Part shown: piece after piece, positions 9,957-19,223 of the stretch
Numbering within the stretch: the first letter of the stretch is position 1
Layout: each line of letters starts with the position of its first letter
IMG/VR virus record: IMGVR_UViG_3300038825_000220
Span: 1 to 52,203 of that record
DNA: 52,203 bases
Direction: 5' to 3' (one strand)
Source of the DNA: a virus
The notes under the pieces: generated by a model
The model's input: the letters and a program-made list of their open reading frames with translations, nothing else
What the model was told of the DNA's origin: nothing
Databases searched by the model: none
Position numbers and translations under genes: made by a program

Positions 9957-10457
9957 ATGGCAAATGAATATCGTCTTAAATCAGACGGAAGTATAAAAAC
10001 TAAAGAAGAACTTATAGCAGCTAATAAAAATATGTCTATGCCTAAAGTATGGGGAGAGGGTGTATATGAAGCTTTAGGAGTTGACGTAGTTTTTGAAACT
10101 CCACAACCTACACCAAGCGGAGCTTATAAAAAAGTTGTACGAAATGGTGTTGAGCAAAATGCTAAAGACCAATGGGTACAGGCTTGGATTGAGCAAGATA
10201 TGTTTGCTGACACTACTGTTGATGGTGTGACAACAACTAAGGCAGAACATGAAGAAGCTTATCAAGCTACATTAGATGCTAATGCTGCTGAAAAAAATAG
10301 ATTAACTCGTAATAATTTGTTAGCTGAAACAGATTGGATAGGACTATCAGATGTTACAATGTCTTCTGATTGGGCTACTTATAGACAAGCTCTTAGAGAT
10401 GTTCCAAGTCAATCAGGATTTCCCCACGATATTACATGGCCTGAAAAGCCTGAGTAA
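9957..10457 (+). CDS. Tail fibre assembly chaperone-like protein, copy 2
   Basis: A 166-residue protein. The N-terminal ~110 residues form a distinct domain (starting MANEYRLKSDG, with NKNMSMPKVW near residue 25). The C-terminal ~55 residues (RNNLLAETDW ... DWATYRQALRDV ... ITWPEKPE) are a clear paralogue of the 6431-6721 chaperone. The pair suggests each chaperone serves the fibre gene just before it, here the 652-residue receptor-binding protein. Confidence 0.7.
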   Translation: MANEYRLKSDGSIKTKEELIAANKNMSMPKVWGEGVYEALGVDVVFETPQPTPSGAYKKVVRNGVEQNAKDQWVQAWIEQDMFADTTVDGVTTTKAEHEEAYQATLDANAAEKNRLTRNNLLAETDWIGLSDVTMSSDWATYRQALRDVPSQSGFPHDITWPEKPE

Positions 10458-10459
10458 CT

Positions 10460-10657
10460 ATGAAAGTTTTATTTATTTTAATAGTTACTATAGGCGATCA
10501 AAGAGTAGACCAAACTTGTGATCAAGCTCTTTGCTTTCAAGATATAGACAGATGTTTGTACTTTGCTCAAAGATTAAATAATCAACCGCAATACCCAGAC
10601 ATTAAAGCTCATTGTCAGCATATTAATGTTGATGAAGACTCAAGGTGGTACAAATAG
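10460..10657 (+). CDS. Small Cys-containing protein with hydrophobic N-terminus
   Basis: A 65-residue protein beginning MKVLFILIV, a short hydrophobic start resembling a weak export signal. Four Cys follow (TCDQALCFQDIDRC ... HC near residues 20, 25, 32 and 54), which would suit disulfides if it is exported. It starts 2 nt after the chaperone gene and ends 1 nt before the next gene. No family recognised. Confidence 0.6.
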   Translation: MKVLFILIVTIGDQRVDQTCDQALCFQDIDRCLYFAQRLNNQPQYPDIKAHCQHINVDEDSRWYK

Positions 10658-10658
10658 T

Positions 10659-10847
10659 ATGGAAAACATTGTTTATTTAAATCCTAAAAATAAAGATAAA
10701 TTAATTGAAACTGCCACTAAAGAACTAGTAGATTATCTTGTTACTCAAGCAGATAGAGGTGTACCTCTTGAAGCTATCATAGGTCTTTTAGATGTTTATA
10801 AAACTAATATAACTATTGAACTTTTATCATTTAGTGAGGATAAGTAG
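10659..10847 (+). CDS. Small helical protein of unknown function
   Basis: A 62-residue, mostly helical, charged protein (MENIVYLNPKN ... LLSFSEDK). I chose the ATG at 10659, directly after the previous stop, rather than an in-frame ATG at 10626 that lies inside the upstream gene. One base separates each neighbour (TAG-T-ATG), so translation is probably coupled. No recognised domain. Confidence 0.6.
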   Translation: MENIVYLNPKNKDKLIETATKELVDYLVTQADRGVPLEAIIGLLDVYKTNITIELLSFSEDK

Positions 10848-10848
10848 T

Positions 10849-11142
10849 ATGGCAACTAAGAAAAAAGGGTCTATGAAAGGTCACACCATTAAAGGTGGTC
10901 ATAAGCGTCCGACTAAATCTGGTGCAGGTATGACCAAGAAGGGTGTGGCTAAATACCGTAGGGACAATCCCGGTTCTAAGTTGCAAACAGCAGTAACGGG
11001 CAAGGTCAAGAAAGGCAGCAAGGACGCAAAGAGGCGTAAATCTTTTTGTGCTCGTTCTGCGGGGCAGATGAAAAAATTTCCTAAAGCTGCCAAAAATCCT
11101 AATTCTAGGCTGCGTCAAGCAAGAAAACGGTGGAAGTGTTAA
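10849..11142 (+). CDS. Small very basic protein
   Basis: A 97-residue Lys/Arg-rich protein, MATKKKGSMKG ... RQARKRWKC. It contains the segment KGVAKYRRDNPGSKLQTAV and then KRRKSFCARSAGQMKKF, a conserved pattern in small phage proteins of unknown function from marine and soil phages. The composition suggests nucleic-acid binding or charge neutralisation in the virion. The start at 10849 follows the previous stop by one base. Local GC is higher than in neighbours, consistent with the Lys/Gly-rich conserved sequence. Confidence 0.75.
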   Translation: MATKKKGSMKGHTIKGGHKRPTKSGAGMTKKGVAKYRRDNPGSKLQTAVTGKVKKGSKDAKRRKSFCARSAGQMKKFPKAAKNPNSRLRQARKRWKC

Positions 11143-11384
11143 TGATGACTGAACAGGAATTAGAATTACTTATACATAAAGCAGCCCAAGAGGGAGCTAA
11201 AGAAGCTCTCAAGGAAGTAGGTTTGTCTGATGAAGAAGCCTATGACGATGTTAAAGAACTTAGAAGTTTACTAGATTCTTGGAGAGCTACTAAAACTACA
11301 GTAGGACAGACTATAGCTAGAATGGTAACAACAGCGTTACTGACTGCACTAGCGGTTGGTATTTACATGGGATGGGGAGAATAA
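11142..11384 (+). CDS. Small membrane protein of the lysis region
   Basis: An 80-residue protein with an acidic, helical N-terminal two thirds and a single C-terminal membrane segment (MVTTALLTALAVGIYMGW, about residues 61-78). Its ATG overlaps the stop of the preceding gene (TAATG), with a second ATG immediately after. It stands first of three consecutive membrane-protein genes that end with the 3TM holin, so a role in lysis timing is plausible but not shown. Confidence 0.65.
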   Translation: MMTEQELELLIHKAAQEGAKEALKEVGLSDEEAYDDVKELRSLLDSWRATKTTVGQTIARMVTTALLTALAVGIYMGWGE

Positions 11385-11386
11385 CT

Positions 11387-11542
11387 ATGTTGACAGCACT
11401 ACACGCACTACTAGAAAAACTTCAAGGATTTTTAACACGCACTAAAGATAAACTAGATGAACGCTCTAATTTAGATAATAGAGTATTAGTCTATGCAGGT
11501 GTTGTAGTCGTTATACTTCTTGGAATCGCAATAGCAATTTAA
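11387..11542 (+). CDS. Small single-pass membrane protein
   Basis: A 51-residue protein starting MLTALHALLEKL, with a charged middle (TRTKDKLDERSNLDNR) and a C-terminal hydrophobic helix (VLVYAGVVVVILLGIAIAI) that runs to the end. It lies 2 nt after the previous membrane protein and 12 nt before the holin gene. It could be a holin partner or antiholin, by context only. Confidence 0.6.
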   Translation: MLTALHALLEKLQGFLTRTKDKLDERSNLDNRVLVYAGVVVVILLGIAIAI

Positions 11543-11554
11543 AGGACATAAATT

Positions 11555-11962
11555 ATGATTGGACTTGTAGATAAATTAATTGGGCCTGTATCAAGTATCT
11601 TAGATAAGTTTGTAGAAGATAAAGATCAGCGTTCACTGTTAGCACATGAAATAGCAACCATGAGCGAGAAACACGCTCAAGCAACTATACAAGCTCAATT
11701 AGAAATAAATAAAACTGAAGCAGCACATAACAGTTTATTTGTAGCAGGATGGCGTCCGGCTATAGGATGGGCTTGTTGTTTGGGTATGGTCGGTAACTTT
11801 CTTATAATTCCATTTGCTAACTTTGCATTAGCATTAGCTGATACAGATATAGTTATACCATTAATTGATTTACAAACTATGATGCCTGTTCTTTTAGGTA
11901 TGCTTGGTCTAGGTGGACTAAGAACTTTTGAAAAGGTTAAAGGTGTTCAAAGAGAGAAATAA
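11555..11962 (+). CDS. Holin of the 3TM family
   Basis: A 135-residue protein. The amphipathic N-terminus (IGLVDKLIGPVSSILDKFV) and charged helix to about residue 64 are followed by the family hallmark AGWRPAIGWACC at about 68-79, then hydrophobic segments to about residue 125 and a basic tail (EKVKGVQREK). This matches three-transmembrane holins that let muramidase reach the cell wall. It is preceded by AAAGGACATAAATT, a good ribosome site. The lysozyme partner lies at 19224-19724. Confidence 0.8.
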   Translation: MIGLVDKLIGPVSSILDKFVEDKDQRSLLAHEIATMSEKHAQATIQAQLEINKTEAAHNSLFVAGWRPAIGWACCLGMVGNFLIIPFANFALALADTDIVIPLIDLQTMMPVLLGMLGLGGLRTFEKVKGVQREK

Positions 11963-11964
11963 TT

Positions 11965-14900
11965 ATGGCTAGAAAAAGAGCATACAAGAACAGAGTAGAC
12001 TATCGTAAAGGTGGTAGAGTTTCTTATCAAATTGGTGGTATGACTGATGAAGATAGGCAAGAAGCTCTTGGAGCTATTGACTCAAATGTTAATACAAGAA
12101 CTACGCCTACAGCTACACAACCTCAACCTAGTAATGTACCTACTAAATCTTTTACTCAGGCAGATGTAGATAAAGCTGTAGCTGATTTAAATGCAGGTAG
12201 AATAACTGCTGCTGCTCTTGCAAAAGAGTATGGTGTTACTGAAGATTATGTTAATCAAAACTTAGCAGCTATTAATACAGCTTCAGGCTATACACCTCCT
12301 GCTGCTCAAGCTGCATCTGCTCCGGCTGCTACAACTACTACCACTACTACTCCACCTGTTACTGCTGCTGAGATAGCTAATATACCTGCTGATGGTAGCT
12401 ATACGGCTGATGAAACTCAAAAAGTAATTAATGCTCTTAATACTGGTGCTATAACTTCACAGCAAGCTGCTGATCAATTTGGAGTTACAGCAGCACAAGT
12501 AGAACAAGAATTAGCTAGACAAAATCAAACAGCAGATGTTCCTGATCCGTTTGCAGGTCAAGCACTTCCAAATGTTGCTAGTCAAAAAGCTATTAGAGAT
12601 ACTATTAAAGATGTATCTTTTACAGATGCAGCAGGTAAAGACACTTATGTACCCGGAAGTTATTTAAAAAATTATAATCCTGTTAATGTAAGTACTGTTC
12701 GTCCAGAACAAACTGCTACGGCTATAAGCACAGCAGGGACTATAACCCCTGATAGTGCTGTACAAAATCTTGATTCTTTTACGGGGATTACTGGTATAGA
12801 CCCCGCTACTTCAGAAGCTATCACAAAAGCTAGTGGTAAAGTTAAAGAAGGCGTAGTTGATGGAACAATTCAAGCTTCTGATTATGAAGCTGTATTAGCA
12901 GGAGAACTAGCAAAAACAATTCCGGCTTTTGCAGGTGCGCCAACTAAAGCTGTAATGGATGAAATAAAAGCTTTAACATCTCCGGCTCAAGCTGCTCAAA
13001 TTAGCGAAACTGAAGCTGCATCAAGAAGGGCTTCTGGTGTAGATTATGTTATAGATTCAAAAGCTTTTGTTCCTGAAGTTACTGGAACTGCTGTTACACT
13101 TTCAGATACTCCTGAAGCTGAAGCAGCTACAAGAGCAGCTATAACAGGAACTAAAGCTACTGGACAAGAAGCTCAAATTATAGATCAAGTAGGGTATACT
13201 GCTAGACAAAGAGTAGCAGTAACAGGTGAAGCTGCTAAAGGTGCTGCTGCAAATGCTATTGCTGCAACGGCTGAAATACCTCCAGATATAGCTGCTAATG
13301 TAGTGGAAGACCCTGCATCAGTAGCAGCCGTTGTAGATACTCAGCCTATAGAAGTTCAAGCAGCCATAGCTGCATTACCTCCTGAAGCATTAGTATCTGC
13401 ACAAATGGAAACTTTATTAGGAGGCATGGAGTCTGGTAATATTCCTGCGTGGGCTAAACCTGCTGTATCTACCGTAGAACAAGGATTAGCTGCTAGAGGT
13501 TTAGGAGTTTCTACAGTAGGCAGAGATGCTTTATTTAATGCAATTATACAGACTGCATTACCTATCGCTCAAAGTAATGCTCAAGCTTTACAATCTAATG
13601 CTGCACAAAATTTAAGTAATCAACAACAAGCTAATTTAGAAGAGGCTCGTTTAGATGCTACAAGACGTTTAAGTAATTTATCTAATCAACAAACGGCTGC
13701 TGCACAGACGGCTCAGTTTGCACAGAATTTAAAAGTACTCCAGAGTCAACAAAACCAAGAAGCTGCTTTATTATCTGCTCAACAGCAACAACAAACTAGA
13801 ACACAAAATTTACAAAATAGACAAAGAGCAGCAGAACAAAGTTCACAGAATCAACAACAAATTAATTCACAAGAACTTGGCAATGCTCAACAAATAGAGT
13901 TAGCTAATTTAGAAATAAAGAATCAAACAGAACAGCAAAACATGACTGCTGAAAATCAAGAGCGTCTTGTTGAAATGCAAGTAGCGGCTGATTTCTTATC
14001 TAAGAATGCTGCCTTTAAACAACAAATGGAAGTAGCTAATTTAAATGCCGATCAACAAATGCGGTTGGCAAATCTTACTGCTTTAAACCAAGCTGATGCA
14101 CAATCTTTAGATAATAGACAAAGAACAGAATTAGCAAATCTAAATGCTAGAATGCAAAGTAATATTATGCAGGGTAGAATAGCTGCTCAAATGGGAGTAG
14201 CCCAACTTAATGTAGATCAACAAAGGGCTATTACTAATGCAGCTACTCAAGCAAGAATTGATTTAACTAAGTTTACTACAGAACAACAAGTAGAATTAGC
14301 TAATAGTCAATTTATGCAGAATACTACAATAACTAATATGAATGCTAGACAACAAGCAGCTATGCAAAATGCAACAGCTATGGCATCTTTAGATTTAAGT
14401 ACAGCAGATTCTAGAACAAGATTAGCAATAGAAAATGCTAGAAACTTTTTACAAATAGATGTAGCTAATTTAAATAATGCACAACAAGCTACTATACTTG
14501 ATACTCAAATGGAACAACAAAGATTATTATCTGATCAATCGGCTGCAAATGTAGCTAGACAGTTTAGTGCTACAGCAGATAATCAAGTTGATATGTTTCT
14601 TGCTACACAAAAAAATGCTATGGAACAATTTAATGCTAGTCAAACAAATGCTATGGAACAGTTTAATACTTCTGAAGCAAATAGATTAGCAGCTTTAGAT
14701 GCAAATAACGCTTTAGATGTTGCTAGATTTAATGCACAAATAGAACTACAAGTGCAGCAGTTTAATAACAATGTAGAAAATCAACGAGATATTTGGAATG
14801 CTTCTAATACACAAGCAATAGAGCAAGCTAATACTAATTGGCGTAGACAATCTAATACAGCTAATACTGCTGCTATAAACGCAGCTAACGCTCAAAATGT

Positions 14901-15114
14901 ACAGAATGCTTTTGCAATATCTACACAAGAGTTAGATTTTATATGGAACTCTTTAAGAGATGAGGCTACATTTTTAAGAAAGCAAGCACTTGATACAGCT
15001 AGTCAAAAAACAAATATGTATATTACTGCTATGAACAATGAAGCTAATACAGCTATAAATAGTTCTGGTGTTGCCGAAGGTGTTAAAACTTTAATTAATG
15101 AAATGTTTGAGTAG
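11965..15114 (+). CDS. Large Ala/Gln/Asn-rich internal virion protein
   Basis: A 1,049-residue protein starting MARKRAYKNRVDYRKGGRV. Two helix-turn-helix-like repeats, FTQADVDKAV...LAKEYGVTEDYVNQNL (about 63-100) and YTADETQKVI...AADQFGVTAAQVEQEL (about 136-173), sit in a linker-rich N-terminus. From about residue 520 to the end there is a very long Gln/Asn/Ala heptad-like region with repeated QQxxxANLNA and NAMEQFN units, probably coiled coil. It is the first of a series of very large proteins between holin and lysozyme, where T7-like phages carry their internal ejection proteins. Confidence 0.65.
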   Translation: MARKRAYKNRVDYRKGGRVSYQIGGMTDEDRQEALGAIDSNVNTRTTPTATQPQPSNVPTKSFTQADVDKAVADLNAGRITAAALAKEYGVTEDYVNQNLAAINTASGYTPPAAQAASAPAATTTTTTTPPVTAAEIANIPADGSYTADETQKVINALNTGAITSQQAADQFGVTAAQVEQELARQNQTADVPDPFAGQALPNVASQKAIRDTIKDVSFTDAAGKDTYVPGSYLKNYNPVNVSTVRPEQTATAISTAGTITPDSAVQNLDSFTGITGIDPATSEAITKASGKVKEGVVDGTIQASDYEAVLAGELAKTIPAFAGAPTKAVMDEIKALTSPAQAAQISETEAASRRASGVDYVIDSKAFVPEVTGTAVTLSDTPEAEAATRAAITGTKATGQEAQIIDQVGYTARQRVAVTGEAAKGAAANAIAATAEIPPDIAANVVEDPASVAAVVDTQPIEVQAAIAALPPEALVSAQMETLLGGMESGNIPAWAKPAVSTVEQGLAARGLGVSTVGRDALFNAIIQTALPIAQSNAQALQSNAAQNLSNQQQANLEEARLDATRRLSNLSNQQTAAAQTAQFAQNLKVLQSQQNQEAALLSAQQQQQTRTQNLQNRQRAAEQSSQNQQQINSQELGNAQQIELANLEIKNQTEQQNMTAENQERLVEMQVAADFLSKNAAFKQQMEVANLNADQQMRLANLTALNQADAQSLDNRQRTELANLNARMQSNIMQGRIAAQMGVAQLNVDQQRAITNAATQARIDLTKFTTEQQVELANSQFMQNTTITNMNARQQAAMQNATAMASLDLSTADSRTRLAIENARNFLQIDVANLNNAQQATILDTQMEQQRLLSDQSAANVARQFSATADNQVDMFLATQKNAMEQFNASQTNAMEQFNTSEANRLAALDANNALDVARFNAQIELQVQQFNNNVENQRDIWNASNTQAIEQANTNWRRQSNTANTAAINAANAQNVQNAFAISTQELDFIWNSLRDEATFLRKQALDTASQKTNMYITAMNNEANTAINSSGVAEGVKTLINEMFE

Positions 15115-15123
15115 GAGTTTTAA

Positions 15124-16350
15124 ATGGGATTCTTTAAAAAAATATTTAAAGGCATAGGTAAAGTCTTTAAAAAGATAGGCAGAGGAATTAAAAAGGTTGT
15201 CGGTAAAGTCGGCAAGTTTATGAACAAAATAGGTATTGTAGGTCAAATAGCTATGGCGTTTATACTGCCGGGAATAGGGAATGCCTTAATGAATGGTATA
15301 GGGGGTATTGCCTCCAGTATGGTTACTAATAGTTTAGGAGGCATTGGTGGTGCATTAGTTAAAGGTGCAGGTCATATTGTTAGTGCTGCTCATAAATTTG
15401 TAACTGTTGGCAAAAATGCTTTTAATACTGTAACTCAAGGTGTTACTAAATTTATAGGAGAGTTTGGTAAAACAGCTTTAAATAAAATACCCGGAGTTGA
15501 TATAAAAAGTGCTTCTAAAAACTTTTTTGGAAAAGGAGGAGCTTGGGAAACAGTACAAAAAGATATAGTTAAAAATGCAGGTAATATAGCTAATCCGTTT
15601 AGAAAAACTGTTAATGTAAGAGAAGGTATGGATATAAAAGACCTTGTAAACAGCACTGGAGTTTCTAAAGAAAGAATACAAAATATGAATCTAGATTTAG
15701 ATTTAGATAATCTTAAAGTTGGGGATACAATAAATTTTGATGCAGGAACTTTAGATGATGCAGTTGATCCTTTTACTAGAATAGGTTCTGATGTTGGAAA
15801 AGATTTTAGAAAGGCAGCAGTAGATAGTAGTGGAGCACCTCAAGATTTTATGAATACTGTTGAGCTTGATAAATCCGGTCAAGTAACAGCAGATAGTTTA
15901 TTAGCTCCTAAACCTTTACCTGATACTTATACAGAAGCAGCAGTACAGGGCAGAGCGCAAGAATTTATAAATGCTCAATCAAGTGGAACTGTTGGTGCGC
16001 CTCCTCCCCCACCTGATCCTTCTTTAGTTAGTAGAATGAAAGATGAGATAACAAGCAGGTATGATTTTGATAAAGCTCCTATTGCTAGTACACTAACAGC
16101 AGTTCAAGATGTAGGCACAGCTTCTCAACTTATTGATCCTGAAACTCTAGAGTATGGAGGTTCTTATAACACTCCAATGTATGTAGGAGCAGGATCACAA
16201 GATATGGATGTTATGGTTCCAACAGCACAAAGAAATTTTCAGGCTTATTCAAATATGGGTCAGTACGGATCAACATCTAGAATATATGATAGTATTTTAA
16301 TGAATCCTGTGTCTACTTGGTCTAGAGATTTATCATCTAGATTTTCATAA
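15124..16350 (+). CDS. Internal virion protein with cationic amphipathic N-terminus and LysM-like segment
   Basis: A 408-residue protein. Residues 1-40 (MGFFKKIFKGIGKVFKKIG...) form a strongly cationic amphipathic helix like membrane-active peptides. Residues 41-75 are hydrophobic and glycine-rich. Around 162-205 the pattern NVREGMDIKDLVNSTGVSKERIQ...LKVGDTINF resembles a LysM peptidoglycan-binding repeat. The C-terminal part is low-complexity and proline-rich (PPPPPDP). The features fit a protein that enters or crosses the host envelope during DNA ejection. That role is inferred from composition and position. Confidence 0.6.
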   Translation: MGFFKKIFKGIGKVFKKIGRGIKKVVGKVGKFMNKIGIVGQIAMAFILPGIGNALMNGIGGIASSMVTNSLGGIGGALVKGAGHIVSAAHKFVTVGKNAFNTVTQGVTKFIGEFGKTALNKIPGVDIKSASKNFFGKGGAWETVQKDIVKNAGNIANPFRKTVNVREGMDIKDLVNSTGVSKERIQNMNLDLDLDNLKVGDTINFDAGTLDDAVDPFTRIGSDVGKDFRKAAVDSSGAPQDFMNTVELDKSGQVTADSLLAPKPLPDTYTEAAVQGRAQEFINAQSSGTVGAPPPPPDPSLVSRMKDEITSRYDFDKAPIASTLTAVQDVGTASQLIDPETLEYGGSYNTPMYVGAGSQDMDVMVPTAQRNFQAYSNMGQYGSTSRIYDSILMNPVSTWSRDLSSRFS

Positions 16351-16361
16351 AGGTAATAATT

Positions 16362-16952
16362 ATGTTAAGAGAAATAACAACTGATTTTGCAAATTATTCT
16401 GGTAGGATGAATAGGTCTGTTCCGGGCGAAGGAATGGCTAATGATCCAGATAATCCTTACCCATTTGAGGCTGCTCCAGAATTTACAGTACAGCGAGAAG
16501 CGTTAGAATATTTGTTTACCCTTATAACAGAAGAAGAAAGGTATGCAGATATTTTAATAGCTATTAATAACGATGTACCCATAATGGAGCTTACCCAAGT
16601 AATGCTATTCAAAGGTTTTACAGAAGGCAAATGGAATCCTGATTTAATGTTGTTATTAGCAGAACCTTTAGCGTTTATGCTTATTGCTCTTGCAGAAAGA
16701 CAAGGTATAGATTATGTAATAAATAATGATGATGACGAAGAAGAAGGAAGACAAGTTAGTAAACTTAATACTAAAAATATAGAAAAAAGATTAAAAGATA
16801 AACAAGACAAAATAAAATCTAATAATCCTTTACCTCCAGAAATCACACAACTTATAGAAGAAGCACCCATAGTAGAACGTAGTTTATTAGACAAGCCAGA
16901 AGAACCTGAAGAAGCTAATAGCGATAGTCTTTTAGCACAGCAAGGAGTATAG
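16362..16952 (+). CDS. Acidic structural protein of unknown function
   Basis: A 196-residue protein, predominantly helical and very acidic, including NNDDDEEEGRQ near residue 125. A hydrophobic patch near residues 95-110 (MLLLLAEPLAFMLIALAERQG) could be a core helix. It ends one base before the next gene. It is unrecognised, but it sits inside the block of internal virion genes and is probably a virion or assembly component. Confidence 0.55.
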   Translation: MLREITTDFANYSGRMNRSVPGEGMANDPDNPYPFEAAPEFTVQREALEYLFTLITEEERYADILIAINNDVPIMELTQVMLFKGFTEGKWNPDLMLLLAEPLAFMLIALAERQGIDYVINNDDDEEEGRQVSKLNTKNIEKRLKDKQDKIKSNNPLPPEITQLIEEAPIVERSLLDKPEEPEEANSDSLLAQQGV

Positions 16953-16953
16953 G

Positions 16954-19167
16954 ATGAGCGAAATAGATCAACTAGGTAGTTCTCTTTTAAACAGACAAAG
17001 AGCCACTAGAAAAAGAACTGAAAAAAGATTAAGAAGAGATACGCGAAATCAAGCTGTTCTTAACTTAGCTGCTAAAGGTGTGCAATTAGTTAATAGTGCA
17101 TTAAAGAATCGTGCTGATACTTTTGTTAATAACAATGAAGATTTAATAGGTCAAAAAGTTCTTTATCAACAAGCTCTTAATGATAGAGATTCAATAATAA
17201 CTAACTATAGTGCAGCTCAACAACACGCAGGTGGAGTAGAAGAATATTTAACAGAACAGTTTTTACCTGATGTAACTAATTCTTTAAGTTTAAATATTGA
17301 CGAAACTCAATATACAGCAGATTCTATAGCAAAATTAGCTAGAACAAAAGCTAGAGAAGCAGCAAAAGAATATATGCCCCAGTTTCAAACAGCATATGAA
17401 GCAGCTTTAAAGCTTCCAGATATGGACGATTATGATGCTTTTGTAGCTACACAAACTAGAGGTAAGAAAGCTACTAATGTAGGTGGATACTTAGTAAATT
17501 CTGTTTTGCGTAATATTAATGAACAATCTCCAGAAGATACAGATAAAGAAATAGTAGATGCTGTATTAAATAGTAGGTTTGGGGATAATGCTCAAGCTGT
17601 TATAAATGCTAAAAAAGCTATGGATCAAGGTTATTCAATAGGTAAAGCTGAAAGGTTATCAGAGAGTATCGAAGATGTTAAAGAAAATGGTTTAGAATCT
17701 ATAGGCGTTAAATTTATAAAAGCTGATCCAGTTGAAAAAGAGATAACAACTTTTGGAATAACAAGAAAAGTTACTGTAATGAATGTAACTTATTCTTTGC
17801 CGGGAGGAGGAGTTGTAACACAAGTAGAACCATTCTTTAATTTTAATAAAGAAACAGGGGAAAGAATTGAATCTGATACTGTATCTGTAGATGCTACAAA
17901 AGATTATTTAGCTTTTATAGCTGCTACAGGTAATCGTTCTTTTGAAGGCATTGATAGTATTACTCAAGAAGATGTAAATAAGTTTTCTAATTCAATTCAA
18001 TATCAACCTTTAGACCCTGATGGTACTAGAGTTACTAACTATGGAGTATTTGGTCAACCCGGAAGAACTTTTTCTATAAAAGCAGTTGACATAAATGGCA
18101 ACCTAAAAGGAGTTTATGTAGATAAATTTGTTCCTGATGAAATATTATCTGATAGTCAAAAGCTATCACAGATTAATGAAAAATTAGTAGAACAACAACA
18201 AGGTAATTTTCAAGAAACACTTAGAGATACTATTATTTCTACAAGTATGTTTGGTGGTCAAGAAAGCGCACTTTCCGAAGATATGATATTAGTTGCTTTT
18301 AGTGGCGATGCAGATGTAGGTGAAAAATTAATAGATGAAGATAGAGATGCAATTATTCAAAGTATTTATGATCCTGCAATGAGACGTTTAGCTGTTGATA
18401 CTCAAAATTTAATAGAACAATTTTCAGAATTAGATGAAGCAGTAGCTAGAAGATTAACTAATGTAGCTGCTGTGCAAAGTATTAAATCAGGATTAAAAGA
18501 TAACAATACAAAGTTTATACAGGATAGTACATTTTTAAATACAAAAGATTTTAAAAATACATTAATGATATATGGTGATGCTGCAATAGAAGAAGTTACT
18601 CCGGGTAATAGAATAGAAATACCTGTATCTGTTTATAATGAAATGGTTATAAATACATTAAATGAAGTTGAGCCTATTGAAAATGATATTCTTAATGATA
18701 ATAGAAAAGAAGCAAGAAGATTATTAGCAGGAGCAGAAGAATTTAAAAACCATACTATAGCTGTTAGTGATGAGTTAGAAGAAGCTTTAAAGTCAACTCA
18801 TAATAATACAGATGAAATTATAAGTTCAACTGGAGATGTTAGAGTTATTCATATACTAGAGCATTTCGATAGACTCGAAGCAGGACGAACAGGCGATAAT
18901 AAAGTTGGAGCAGAAGTAACTCCAGAACCTCCAAAAGAAATTAATTTAGAAAATTATAGAGGAACTGTTTCTCCTGAAGTAAGAGATGTTATAACTCCTG
19001 TTATAGAAACTTTAGAAGCTAATGTAGAAAGAAATAGAACAAGACAAGAAGCTATATCCGCATATGTAAAAGAAGGAATGGATCAAGGTTTAAATGCAGC
19101 AGAAGCAAATAGATATGCTAAAGATAAAGTAGATTCAATGGGAGACAATATAGTACTCCCAAAGTAA
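16954..19167 (+). CDS. Internal virion protein, likely -1 frameshift-fused to lysozyme
   Basis: A 737-residue protein, charged and helical, with no signal peptide. It lies between other internal virion genes and the GH24 lysozyme gene. Its last sense codons read CTC CCA AAG before the TAA, forming an in-phase slippery heptamer CCCAAAG (19158-19164). Slippage by -1 would enter a frame that is open through 20 linker codons into the lysozyme ATG at 19224, giving a 923-residue fusion. T7-like phages also place a wall-degrading domain on an internal ejection protein, so the fusion makes biological sense. The unslipped product would end PK-stop. Confidence 0.7.
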   Translation: MSEIDQLGSSLLNRQRATRKRTEKRLRRDTRNQAVLNLAAKGVQLVNSALKNRADTFVNNNEDLIGQKVLYQQALNDRDSIITNYSAAQQHAGGVEEYLTEQFLPDVTNSLSLNIDETQYTADSIAKLARTKAREAAKEYMPQFQTAYEAALKLPDMDDYDAFVATQTRGKKATNVGGYLVNSVLRNINEQSPEDTDKEIVDAVLNSRFGDNAQAVINAKKAMDQGYSIGKAERLSESIEDVKENGLESIGVKFIKADPVEKEITTFGITRKVTVMNVTYSLPGGGVVTQVEPFFNFNKETGERIESDTVSVDATKDYLAFIAATGNRSFEGIDSITQEDVNKFSNSIQYQPLDPDGTRVTNYGVFGQPGRTFSIKAVDINGNLKGVYVDKFVPDEILSDSQKLSQINEKLVEQQQGNFQETLRDTIISTSMFGGQESALSEDMILVAFSGDADVGEKLIDEDRDAIIQSIYDPAMRRLAVDTQNLIEQFSELDEAVARRLTNVAAVQSIKSGLKDNNTKFIQDSTFLNTKDFKNTLMIYGDAAIEEVTPGNRIEIPVSVYNEMVINTLNEVEPIENDILNDNRKEARRLLAGAEEFKNHTIAVSDELEEALKSTHNNTDEIISSTGDVRVIHILEHFDRLEAGRTGDNKVGAEVTPEPPKEINLENYRGTVSPEVRDVITPVIETLEANVERNRTRQEAISAYVKEGMDQGLNAAEANRYAKDKVDSMGDNIVLPK

Positions 19168-19199
19168 CTGAGGAAGCTTCTGAACCCACCGAAGTTTCC
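19158..19199 (+). promoter_or_regulatory. Programmed -1 ribosomal frameshift signal
   Basis: The heptamer CCCAAAG (X XXY YYZ type, correct phase) is at 19158-19164. The zero-frame stop TAA follows directly, giving a 7-nt spacer (19165-19171). Then comes a hairpin with arms 19172-19180 (GGAAGCTTC) and 19191-19199 (GAAGTTTCC): nine pairs including one G-U, with a 10-nt loop. All three parts match bacterial frameshift sites in order and spacing. The -1 frame contains no stop between here and the lysozyme gene. Activity itself is unproven. Confidence 0.75.
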
Positions 19200-19223
19200 G
19201 ATAATCAACAAGAGGATCAAGAC

